A stretch of DNA of 64,000 nt, from NCBI GenBank assembly GCA_041389885.1, contig JAWKRB010000005.1:124001-188000 (forward strand). Direction: 5' to 3'. The DNA comes from JAWKRB01 sp041389885. GTDB lineage: Bacteria; Myxococcota_A; Polyangia; Polyangiales; Ga0077539. The stretch's first letter is position 1, and every line of letters starts with the position of its first letter. The translations under genes were made by a program, and so were the position numbers. Shown piece by piece: positions 18,674-26,045 of this stretch. The notes under the pieces were generated by a model. It did no database searches and had not been told where the DNA came from. It saw nothing but the letters and a program-made list of their open reading frames with translations.

Positions 18674-21071
18674 GTAACTCCTCGCCGTCCCCGTCGTGAC
18701 ACTCCCTGGCTGACCTGTCGTTCTGCTCTCTCGCAAGGAGAGCAAGATGGACGTCGAATCTGCACAAAGCTCCGCACCCGCCTGGCCAGAGACACCGCGC
18801 CGCGGCCAGGCCAGGGACTTCCCCGCCCGCTACGCCTCGGATCGCGCAGTACGCCGCCGCGCGCTGCGCCGAGGAGCTGGCGATCACGGAAGTGGCCGCG
18901 GACCTCCGGGATGCACCCTGAACGCTACGGCGCTGGCTCTCGCGCGCCTCGGACGACGCCTTCGAGGTCGTGCAGGTCCTCGCGCCTGCCACCTCGACCT
19001 CCGCGACCTTCGCCGTGCTCGGCCCGGCCGGCGTTCGCGTCGAGGGCCTCGATCTCGACACGCTCGCGGCGCTACTGCGCAGGCTCGCCTCATGATCGCG
19101 TGACTCGCGCCGTCACCATCTACGTGTTCCGCGCGCCCGTCGATATGCGCAAGAGCTTCGGTACACTCGCGGCTGCGCTCGCGACGCTCCACGGCGCCTC
19201 GCCGAAGGCTCTACGCGGCGCCGTCTTCTTCGTCGGACGCGACCGTCGCCGAGCCAAGGTGCTCTTCTTCGACGGCACCGGAGTGTGCCTGCTCGCCAGC
19301 GCCTAGAAGAGGACGATTCGCCCATCTCTGGTCTGACTCGAACGCGCCCAAGGCGCTCTCGGCGAGCGAGCTCGCGCTCTTTTTCTCGAAGGCAGCGAAC
19401 GTCGGACGCGGTGCCGCTCCAACCCCCGTCGATGGACCTCTCTCGTGACCTCAAGGTCTCGCGAGATTCATTTCATTCCCCTCTCGACAGAGCGTCTCGC
19501 GAGTCTTATTGACTGGCTCGTGGTCGTCCTCGAACACGAGACCAATCTTGAGACGCTGCGCGACGCGGCGAAGCTCCTGGAGCGCGAGAACCGCAAGCTC
19601 CTCGAGAAGGTGCTCAGCCTCCAGTCGCGCGTGGCGGAGCTCGAAGGCAAGGCTCCTGCGGACCTGCAGCAGCGCCTCGCGCTCCTCGAGACGCAGCTCG
19701 CCCAGCGCAACAAGATGATCTTCGGGGCCTCCTCGGAGAAGCGCTCTCGCGGCGAAGCGACCCACGCGAACGCCGAGAAGGAGCCCAAGAAGGGGCACGG
19801 TCCGCGCGAGCAGCCTGCGCTCCCTCTCGTCGAGGTGGCGCACGACCTCGACGAGCCCGACAAGGTCTGTCGCGCCTGCGGCGGCACGATGCAGGAGTGG
19901 GCTGGACAGGAGGAGGCGAGCGAGGAGATCGACGTGATCGAGCGTCATTCGTGATCCGTCAGCGCTGAAAATGCCGCTGCCGCCTGTGGCGGCTGCGTCA
20001 GACCGCGCCCGGCCCCATGAAGCTGCGCGAGGGATCACCGGTACTCGATTGATTTCGCGATCGAGGTCGCGGTGGACCAAGTACGTCGACCACCTCGCGC
20101 TTGAGCGTCAGGCGCGACGCATGGGGCCCGTGATGGCTGCAGTGGCGGTCGACTCCGCAGACGCTCTGGGATCGAATCAACCTCTGGCTGCATCTGCTCA
20201 AGCCCTTGCGCGTCCGGATCCACGCCTGGGTGCTCTCGCAGCCGGTCATCGGCGCAGACCGAGACGCTGGCGCCTGAAGGGCAAAGACGAGAAATTACCG
20301 GCAAGTGGCATGTGGGCGATCGCGTGCCCGACGGCGGTGAGCCCTCGATTCTCGACAATCCGAAGCGCGACCGCGGCGAAGAAGGTCTTTGGCGACTTTG
20401 CGGGCACGGCGATGGTGGACGGCTACGGCGTCGTACGAGTCGCTGCGCCGACTGAACCAGGATTGCAGCTGCTTTTGCTGCTGGGCGCACGTGCGACGGA
20501 AGTACGTCGAGCTGGAGAAGACTCACCCTGAGGCGACAGGCGAAGTGTGAGCTCATCGGTAGCACAGCGCGGCCTGGGCGAGGCTGCGCGACTGGACCTC
20601 CCCGGCGACCGCGAGCACGACTTCGCGAGGGTGAGTCGCGCCGGGTGGTGCGCGCGATCGAGGCCTGGGCACTACGCACGGAGGCCCTTCTGGCACAGGC
20701 GCGAATGGTCAGCGCGATCGGTACGTGAGGAAGCCACTGGAAGGGCTTGCTGCGCTTCCTCGAGGACCCTCGCGTGCCGCTGGACAACAACGCCACCGAG
20801 AGAGGGCGCTGCGCGGGCCGGTGCAGGTCGCAAGAATCACTACGGATCCGCTCGGTGCGCGGGACCGAAGTCGCCCGGCGCTCTTCTACACGGGGTGCTC
20901 GACACCGTCATCTCCCAACGGACTCGATCCTCGCGAGTACCTCCGTGCGGTGTGATCGCTGAACGCACAGGCGAACCATCCGCCGCACGAACTCGCGGCG
21001 AAGGCCGACGGTGGCGCGGCACGCCGAACACGAAGCTCGCCCAGCGTCGACGGGGGACGGCGAGGAGTTAC
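18674..21071 (+). mobile_element. IS66-family element B, complete ends, degraded genes
   Basis: 2,398 bp. Both ends carry the inverted terminal repeat GTAACTCCTCGCCGTCCCC (18674 onward; reverse complement ending at 21071), flanked by the 8-bp target duplication GCTCAACC. Closely related to element A but in the opposite orientation. All three genes contain indels. It is inserted in FGE-fold lipoprotein copy 3; removal with one duplication restores a 429-aa reading frame. Confidence 0.92.
18747..20960 (+). pseudogene. IS66 tnpA-tnpB-tnpC of element B, all disrupted
   Basis: tnpA (from ATG 18747) loses its frame several times, but the HTH and C-terminal regions are recognisable in pieces. tnpB (about 19100-19430) keeps TIYVFRAPVDMRKSFGTLAA and GRDRRRAKVLFFDGTG, then stops early after LLASA. 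tnpC begins near 19490; 19445-19954 keeps the coiled coil and the CRACGG zinc motif, then ends at a stop after VIERHS. Fragments of the DDE core and of the tail (RFLEDPRVPLDNNATE) follow in different frames to about 20960. The decay is heavier than in element A. Confidence 0.85.
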
Positions 21072-22235
21072 GCTCAACCCGCCGACCTTCGCGACGCCGC
21101 CGACCTTCGCGACGCCGCCGATGTCGTCGACGCCGCCGACGTTCGCGACGCCGCCGACGTTCGCGACGCCGCCGATGTCGTCGACGCGCCCGACGGAGGG
21201 CGCTGTCCGCCGACGCTCACTGACGGAGGCGTCCCGCCTCCACCTCCGGGCGTCTCGCGAAGCTGCGGCCCCGGCGGAGCGCCCGCCTGGCACTGCAACG
21301 AGGTCGCGTACTGCGGCGGCGAGTTCATCATGGGCTCCACCGACGCGGCGCAGGTGCACGGGCAGAGCGATCGGTCGACCTATCGGATGCGCGAGTGTGA
21401 TCCTCGGAGGCGCGTCGTTCGGGGGGGCTACATCGATGCCTACGAGGTGACGGTCGCGCGCTACCGCGCCTGGGTTCGCGCGGGGATGCCACATCCAGCC
21501 TCCTATGAGTACGCCTTCCCATATCTGGAGTGGCTCGTAGATCCACAGATCTTCCTCCCGCAGGGCTACGTGAACTCGAGTGATGGAGACACCGTTGTCG
21601 GCAGCCCTGCGACGCTGCAGAACTGTACATGGAGCCCGACGGATGGTGTCAACGACGACCTTCCTATCAATTGCGTTGACTGGAATCACGCTGTCGCGTT
21701 CTGCTGGTGGGATGGGCGGCATGTGGTGTCTGAAGAGGCATGGGAGTACCTCGCGTCAAATTACGGCACAACAACCTCGATCCGTCCGCAGGACCTCACC
21801 CGACCCGAGGGCTGCGTGCTGGGAGACCTGAATTCTCGCAATGGTATCTGTCCACGCCGTGACCTGCCACAACCCGTGAACGCGTTTCCGCTGAGCGGGC
21901 CACCGTCTGTGCCAGGGCTCTTCGGGCTGATCGGAGGCGTCATGGAGTTCGGCGCGGGTCCACCCACCCCGATGGACGGCCTGTGTAGCGCGGGAGGCAT
22001 GCCAACGGAGCAGTGCTGTGGGCGACGTTATCCCGCCACTGATGACCATGTGCCGCGCGAGGGCAGCGCGCGACGCGGAGCGAGCTGGTGGTTGGATGAG
22101 GAGGATCAGCGCTGGATGAACCATGTCTCCAGCCGCTACAACGGAGGCCGTACACCGCCGGTTGGCAGTAGTCGTCCCTTTCGATCACCAGGGCTTGGTA
22201 TCCGCTGCGCGCGATGGGTGCCGGGCGTGTGGTGA
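21072..22235 (+). pseudogene. FGE-fold lipoprotein copy 3, 3' part
   Basis: Resumes in frame at the second GCTCAACC. The ADLRDA/ADVRDA/ADVVDA linker is the longest in the array, followed by the complete FGE-type domain (YCGGEFIMGSTDAAQVHG, CWWDGRHVVSEEAWEYLASN, GIRCARWVPGVW). The catalytic-cysteine position is again cysteine-free (ARRGASWWLDEEDQRW). Without the IS the gene would encode 429 aa. An alternative in-frame start inside the IS is possible but would lack the lipoprotein signal, so the protein would not be exported. Confidence 0.85.
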
Positions 22236-22252
22236 TCGCTGCGCGTGAGGCG

Positions 22253-22333
22253 ATGAGGTCTGCGGGTTTGAGCGCATCCCGCTCATGCACACTCATTGGG
22301 GTTGCGCTCGCACTCAGGTGCACTGGGACCGTC
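22253..22333 (+). pseudogene. FGE-fold lipoprotein copy 4, signal-peptide fragment only
   Basis: ATG at 22253 reads MRSAGLSASRSCTLIGVALA then LRCTGTV, matching the LALLLGCTGTVG signal region of the other copies. After GTV the sequence switches without a gap into the feoB 3'-end duplication at 22334. This marks the right recombination boundary of the island and shows that at least a fourth copy once began here. Confidence 0.75.
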
Positions 22334-22923
22334 CGCGTGCCAGTGCGTGAGCACCGTCGCGGCGATTCGCCGAGAGACGCGCTCCTGGCGCTGGGCGCTC
22401 TTCACCCCAGGGCGAGCGCATCAATTCCTCAATGGATTCAATGGATTTGTCGCGGGCGGAGAGGCTGCCCCCTTCGCTCGCCGGTCGCTCCCTGCGGTCG
22501 CTGGCTCGCTGAAGTGGGAGCCTGAACCTGGGCGCCCCCGCCGGGGCGGGGAGCTGACCGAGCACGTCAGGTGTGTTCCACACCCGACGGTGTGTGAAGG
22601 ATTCGCGGGATGTTCCGCCGTGAGCTGCCGGCCTGGTTCATCGCGAAGATCGATCACCCCAACGTCGAGCGCGGCACGCGCGCGACGATCACCAGGCCCC
22701 GCCCCGGCGGCGCCCAGGTTCAGGCTCCCACTTCAGCGAGCCAGCGACCGCAGGGAGCGACCGGCGAGCGAAGGGGGCAGCTGAAAGCGGTGAGCACCGT
22801 TTCCATTGAAACCAATGAGGAATTGATGCGCTCGCCCTGCTCTTCACCCTGGGATACACCTACGCCGCGGGGGCGGTGGTCGCGGTGCTGGTCTACCAGG
22901 TCGCGCGGGCGCTCGGCGCGTAG
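22334..22923 (+). repeat. feoB 3'-end duplication, right copy, interrupted by a foldback element
   Basis: 22334-22407 and 22850-22923 (74 + 74 bp) together equal feoB 8308-8455, including the TAG stop. They are split at CTCTTCACCC, which is present on both sides of the 432-bp foldback element (22398-22407 and 22840-22849). It is not a functional gene. With the left copy it brackets 8456-22333. The FMN reductase gene follows 40 bp later, so feoB followed by that gene is a plausible ancestral order (inference). Confidence 0.9.
22408..22839. mobile_element. 432-bp non-autonomous foldback element with 10-bp target duplication
   Basis: The two arms (about 22408-22550 and 22694-22839) are long, nearly matching inverted repeats beginning CAGGGCGAGCGCATC; they differ mainly near GGATTTGTCGCGGGC on the left arm. 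The central about 140 bp hold a short palindrome (TTCCACACCCGACGGTGTGT) and a conserved block (GTTCCGCCGTGAGCTGCC). It is flanked by the direct repeat CTCTTCACCC. There is no transposase gene, so it must be moved in trans if it is mobile. A degraded copy lies at 36589-36945. The structure fits a MITE or foldback transposon; the family is unknown to me. Confidence 0.85.
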
Positions 22924-22963
22924 CGATTGCGGACGTCACTGGGCGGGTACTAAGACTGCGCCC

Positions 22964-23527
22964 ATGACTGAGAACACGGTGAACGTGCTGGGCATCGCGG
23001 GCAGCCTGCGCGCCCACTCCTTCAACAAGAAGCTCCTCGCCGCGGCGGCCGAGCTCATGCCCGCGGGCGCGTCCCTGCGCATCTACGACATCGCCGAGAT
23101 CCCGCTCTACAACGAGGACCTCCGCGCGAACGGCTACCCCGCCCCCGTCGCGGACTTTCGCGCCGCCCTCGCCGCAGCCGACGCGGTGCTCTTCGTGACG
23201 CCCGAGTACAACTACTCGATCCCCGGCGTGCTGAAGAACGCCATCGACTGGGCCTCGCGCCCGCCGACGCCGCCCCTCGGCGGAAAGGTCGGCGCGACCT
23301 TCGGGGGATCCCCCGGGATGCACGGCACCGTGCGCGCGCAGAACCACCTGAAAGAAGTGCTCCGGGGCCAGGGGATGATCGTGGTCCCCAAGCCCGAGGT
23401 GTACGTGGGCAAGGTGAACGAGAAGCTCGACGCCGACGGACGCCTCGTCGACGAAGACACGAAGCGCTTCGTCACCGAGCTCCTCGCGGCGACCGTCGAC
23501 CTCGCGCGCAAGCTCCGCGCGGGCTGA
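22964..23527 (+). CDS. NAD(P)H-dependent FMN reductase family protein
   Basis: 187 aa, flavodoxin-like fold. Visible features: N-terminal phosphate loop GIAGSLRAHSFNKKLL (FMN phosphate binding GSLRxxSxN), VTPEYNYSIPGVLKNAIDWAS (the family signature PEYNxxxPxxLKNAIDW) and GGSPGMHGTVRAQNHL. It reduces FMN, quinones, chromate or azo compounds using NAD(P)H; the physiological substrate cannot be told from the sequence. The ATG at 22964 is chosen because it directly precedes the first strand; the open frame upstream runs through the repeat DNA and is not credible. It converges with the 122-aa hypothetical gene, two bases apart. Confidence 0.9.
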   Translation: MTENTVNVLGIAGSLRAHSFNKKLLAAAAELMPAGASLRIYDIAEIPLYNEDLRANGYPAPVADFRAALAAADAVLFVTPEYNYSIPGVLKNAIDWASRPPTPPLGGKVGATFGGSPGMHGTVRAQNHLKEVLRGQGMIVVPKPEVYVGKVNEKLDADGRLVDEDTKRFVTELLAATVDLARKLRAG

Positions 23528-23529
23528 GG

Positions 23530-23898
23530 TCAGTTCGCCGGGCCGCGGGGGGCGCGCGCGCCGAAGAGCGCGTCCCACCCCTCGCGGTACGCGCCCGAGG
23601 TCACGCGCGCGGGGCCCTTGTGCGGCAACGACTTCGTTGCACCCACGGGCGACGGAACGCTCAGCTGCACCTTCACGTCACACACCCTCGGCGCGTCGGC
23701 GCGGGGCGTGAGCGAGACCACCTCGGCGCCGGTGATCGCCCTGCCCTCCTTGAGCGGCCGCACCTCGCCGACCTCGAGGCGCCCCTGCCGCGCGCGAATC
23801 ACCCTCGCGCCCTCGCCGTCTTCGGTGGGCGAGTGCAGCAGCACCACGTCTTCGCCGGGGGCTTCGGGCGCGTCGGGGGGCTTCGCAGGGTCCGTCAT
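23530..23898 (-). CDS. Hypothetical 122-aa protein
   Basis: No recognised family. Acidic, proline-rich N terminus (DPAKPPDAPEAPGEDVVLLH), then a small beta-rich core with GRLEVGEVRPLKEG and VCDVKVQLSVPS, and a C-terminal segment SGAYREGWDALFG. No signal peptide or membrane segment, so probably cytoplasmic. It is followed after 25 bp by the thioredoxin-like gene upstream on the same strand and may end that transcript. Kept because its composition and strand fit the run of genes from 28655 downward. Confidence 0.65.
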   Translation of the reverse strand: MTDPAKPPDAPEAPGEDVVLLHSPTEDGEGARVIRARQGRLEVGEVRPLKEGRAITGAEVVSLTPRADAPRVCDVKVQLSVPSPVGATKSLPHKGPARVTSGAYREGWDALFGARAPRGPAN

Positions 23899-23923
23899 GC
23901 GCGTACCGTCTGAGATAGCACGC

Positions 23924-24391
23924 TCACGGGCCCGAGGGTCGCTCCAGCCAGGACGCCCAGCGCGCGCTGGTCATGGGCTGGCGGTTCGAGACGGGCTCCA
24001 CGGTGGTCTGCGCGAGGCGCTCGCCCGTGGCGGGGTCGAGCACGACGTAGTTCGCGATGCGGGTCACGCCGTGTCGCTGCAGCAGCGCGCGGTGGCGGTC
24101 GAAGGCGCCCACGTTCACCCGCACCCGCACATACCGCCGCGCGAGGACCTCCCGGGCGGGCGAGGTCTCTTCGACGCGGGTCATCTCGCGGCAGTCGGCG
24201 CACCAGGGGGCGATGAACTCCAGCAGCACCTTGCGACCGCTCTCGCGCGCTTCGCGCCGGGCGCGGGCGATCTCAGCGTCGAGGGCCTCGTCGGTGCGCA
24301 GGGCCCACGGGTCGGCGGGGGGCCTGGCCGGGGCGGGCGCGCGGCGACACCCGAGGGAGGCGCAGAGGCACAGGGCGAGGGCGAGGCGCAT
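23924..24391 (-). CDS. Thioredoxin-like lipoprotein (DsbD-gamma type)
   Basis: 155 aa. Short lipoprotein signal (ALALCLCASLGC), then a thioredoxin fold with active-site motif APWCADC in the sequence LLEFIAPWCADCREM, characteristic of DsbD C-terminal or TlpA/thioredoxin-7-like periplasmic reductants. VNYVVLDPATGE corresponds to the cis-proline side of the fold, though the usual cis-Pro motif is not clear. The predicted role is thiol-disulfide exchange or protein protection in the periplasm. It starts two bases after the stop of the DUF58 gene, so they form one unit. Confidence 0.82.
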   Translation of the reverse strand: MRLALALCLCASLGCRRAPAPARPPADPWALRTDEALDAEIARARREARESGRKVLLEFIAPWCADCREMTRVEETSPAREVLARRYVRVRVNVGAFDRHRALLQRHGVTRIANYVVLDPATGERLAQTTVEPVSNRQPMTSARWASWLERPSGP

Positions 24392-24393
24392 GG

Positions 24394-26028
24394 CTAACCC
24401 ACCCTCGGCCGCGAGGGCGGCGCGGCGGCGCGACGGAGCCAGTGGGCCATGGGCTCCTTGCCCGTCGCGAGGTACAGCGGAACCCCCATGGACCCGAGCG
24501 CCGCCCGCGCGTCTTCGAGGCGCGCGCGCTCGTCGGCGCTGAAGAGCTCGACCACGGCGGCGTGGGCCTCGCGGTCGCGGGGGGAGAGGTCCTGCGGGGA
24601 GGTGCGCAGGAACGCAGGGCCGCACGGCGCGACGAAGCTCACCCGGTGGTGGCGCTGCCGCAGCGCGCCCAGGGCGGGGCGGAGCGAGGTCATCTCCTCG
24701 AGGGCGTCGAGGTCGCTCAACACCAGCACCGTGCGCGGCGCGCGGGCGCCCTCGACGGCCGCGCGGAGGGCCTCGCCGAGCCCCTGGGTCTTGGCCGCGC
24801 CGCTGGGGTCGTGGCGCAGCGGGAGGGGGATGCACCGTGCCCGGCAGAAGGCCCGGAGCATGCGCAGAAAGGGCTCCCGCGCGCGGAGCGGAGCGCGCAT
24901 CGAGGGGTCGTGGCCCACGGCGCGCTCGATGAGCTCGACGAGGTGACGGCGGCCCTCGAAGCCCGAGACGCCGCGCAGCGCGTCGACGCCCTCTTGCTCG
25001 CGAAAATACCGCGCGACGGTCTCGACCAGGGTCTCTTCGTCGACGTCGGTGAGGTCCTCGTCGACGAGGGCGCGGAGGTCGAGGGCCGCGGCGACGACGG
25101 CGCGCAGGTGCGCCACCGCGTCCCCCGGCGGAACCGCCGCGACCACCCGCGCGTCGAAGCCCACGAGCCCCAGGGCGTCGCCCGTCGACTGCGCGAGGCG
25201 CGCAGCCTGCGCCGTGAGCTCGATGACGTGATCGATCTTCGCGCGTCCGCGGTCGTCGCCGCGCATGGTCGCCGAGGCGTCGACCACGAGCATGCGCGTC
25301 GCCTGCGACTCGTCCTCGGTCTCGCGGACCACGAAGCGACCGCGCCGCGCCGTGGCGTTCCACGCGATGCGGCGAAAGGGGTCGCCGGGCTGGTAGTCCC
25401 GGAGCTCGCGCAGCTCGGGGCCCTCGCCCGCGCGGCGCACGGCGCGTCCCGCGCGCAGCGCGCGGGTGATCCCCCGGGGCGGACGCATCCCCGCCGCGCC
25501 CAGCGAGAAGGCCTTCGGGCCCACCTCAAGCACGAGGGGGTTCGGGAAATACAACGGCACCCACGAGAGCCCCAGCGGCCCCGAGAGGGTCATCCACGCG
25601 CCGTGCAGCACGTGGCGCCCGGCGTGCGTCGCCCGCACCTCGACGTCGAAGCTCAGCGCGCTCCGCGGAGGCACCCGCGCGCGCTCCCCCTCGGGGCGGG
25701 CGTACCGCAGCCCCGGCGAGAGCGCGAGGCGCGGCGACGAGAGGGTGAGCGCGAGGGACGTGGGGTTGCGCACGGTGATCCGTACGAGCACGGGCTCGTC
25801 GGGGCGGCGGTGGCTGCCGTCGTGGTGAAGGATCCACCACGAGAATTCCAGCCGCTCTCGGCGCATGCGCCGCGGCAGGGGCACCGACGAGACCCACGCG
25901 AGGGCGACCCCCGAGAGCAGCGCCGCGCCCGCGAGGGCCGTCGAGCCGACGCCCCCGAGCAGCCCCCCGAGGGAGAGGGCCGCGCCGCTGATCACGGTGA
26001 GGCGTCCGGTCTGGCTGAGCGCGGGCAT
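24394..26028 (-). CDS. DUF58 / von Willebrand A-type protein
   Basis: 544 aa. Two membrane helices at about residues 12-50 (SGAALSLGGLLGGVGSTALA, GAALLSGVALAWVSSVPLP), a beta-sandwich, and the DUF58 signature RELRDYQPGDPFRRIAWNAT near residue 215, followed by a vWA-like domain with a MIDAS-type start (LVVDASATM). DUF58 proteins usually work with MoxR AAA ATPases in assembling or activating envelope proteins; no moxR is next to this gene. It is unusually long at the C terminus, with a helical region including PFLRMLRAFCRARCIPLPL. Stop TAG two bases before the thioredoxin-like gene. Confidence 0.88.
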   Translation of the reverse strand: MPALSQTGRLTVISGAALSLGGLLGGVGSTALAGAALLSGVALAWVSSVPLPRRMRRERLEFSWWILHHDGSHRRPDEPVLVRITVRNPTSLALTLSSPRLALSPGLRYARPEGERARVPPRSALSFDVEVRATHAGRHVLHGAWMTLSGPLGLSWVPLYFPNPLVLEVGPKAFSLGAAGMRPPRGITRALRAGRAVRRAGEGPELRELRDYQPGDPFRRIAWNATARRGRFVVRETEDESQATRMLVVDASATMRGDDRGRAKIDHVIELTAQAARLAQSTGDALGLVGFDARVVAAVPPGDAVAHLRAVVAAALDLRALVDEDLTDVDEETLVETVARYFREQEGVDALRGVSGFEGRRHLVELIERAVGHDPSMRAPLRAREPFLRMLRAFCRARCIPLPLRHDPSGAAKTQGLGEALRAAVEGARAPRTVLVLSDLDALEEMTSLRPALGALRQRHHRVSFVAPCGPAFLRTSPQDLSPRDREAHAAVVELFSADERARLEDARAALGSMGVPLYLATGKEPMAHWLRRAAAPPSRPRVG

Positions 26029-26045
26029 GAGGGGCGCAGAGCCCG

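Noticed and set aside
22610..22963. In-frame extension of the FMN reductase through the foldback element
   Set aside because: The region is repeat DNA, and the flavodoxin fold starts right at the ATG at 22964.
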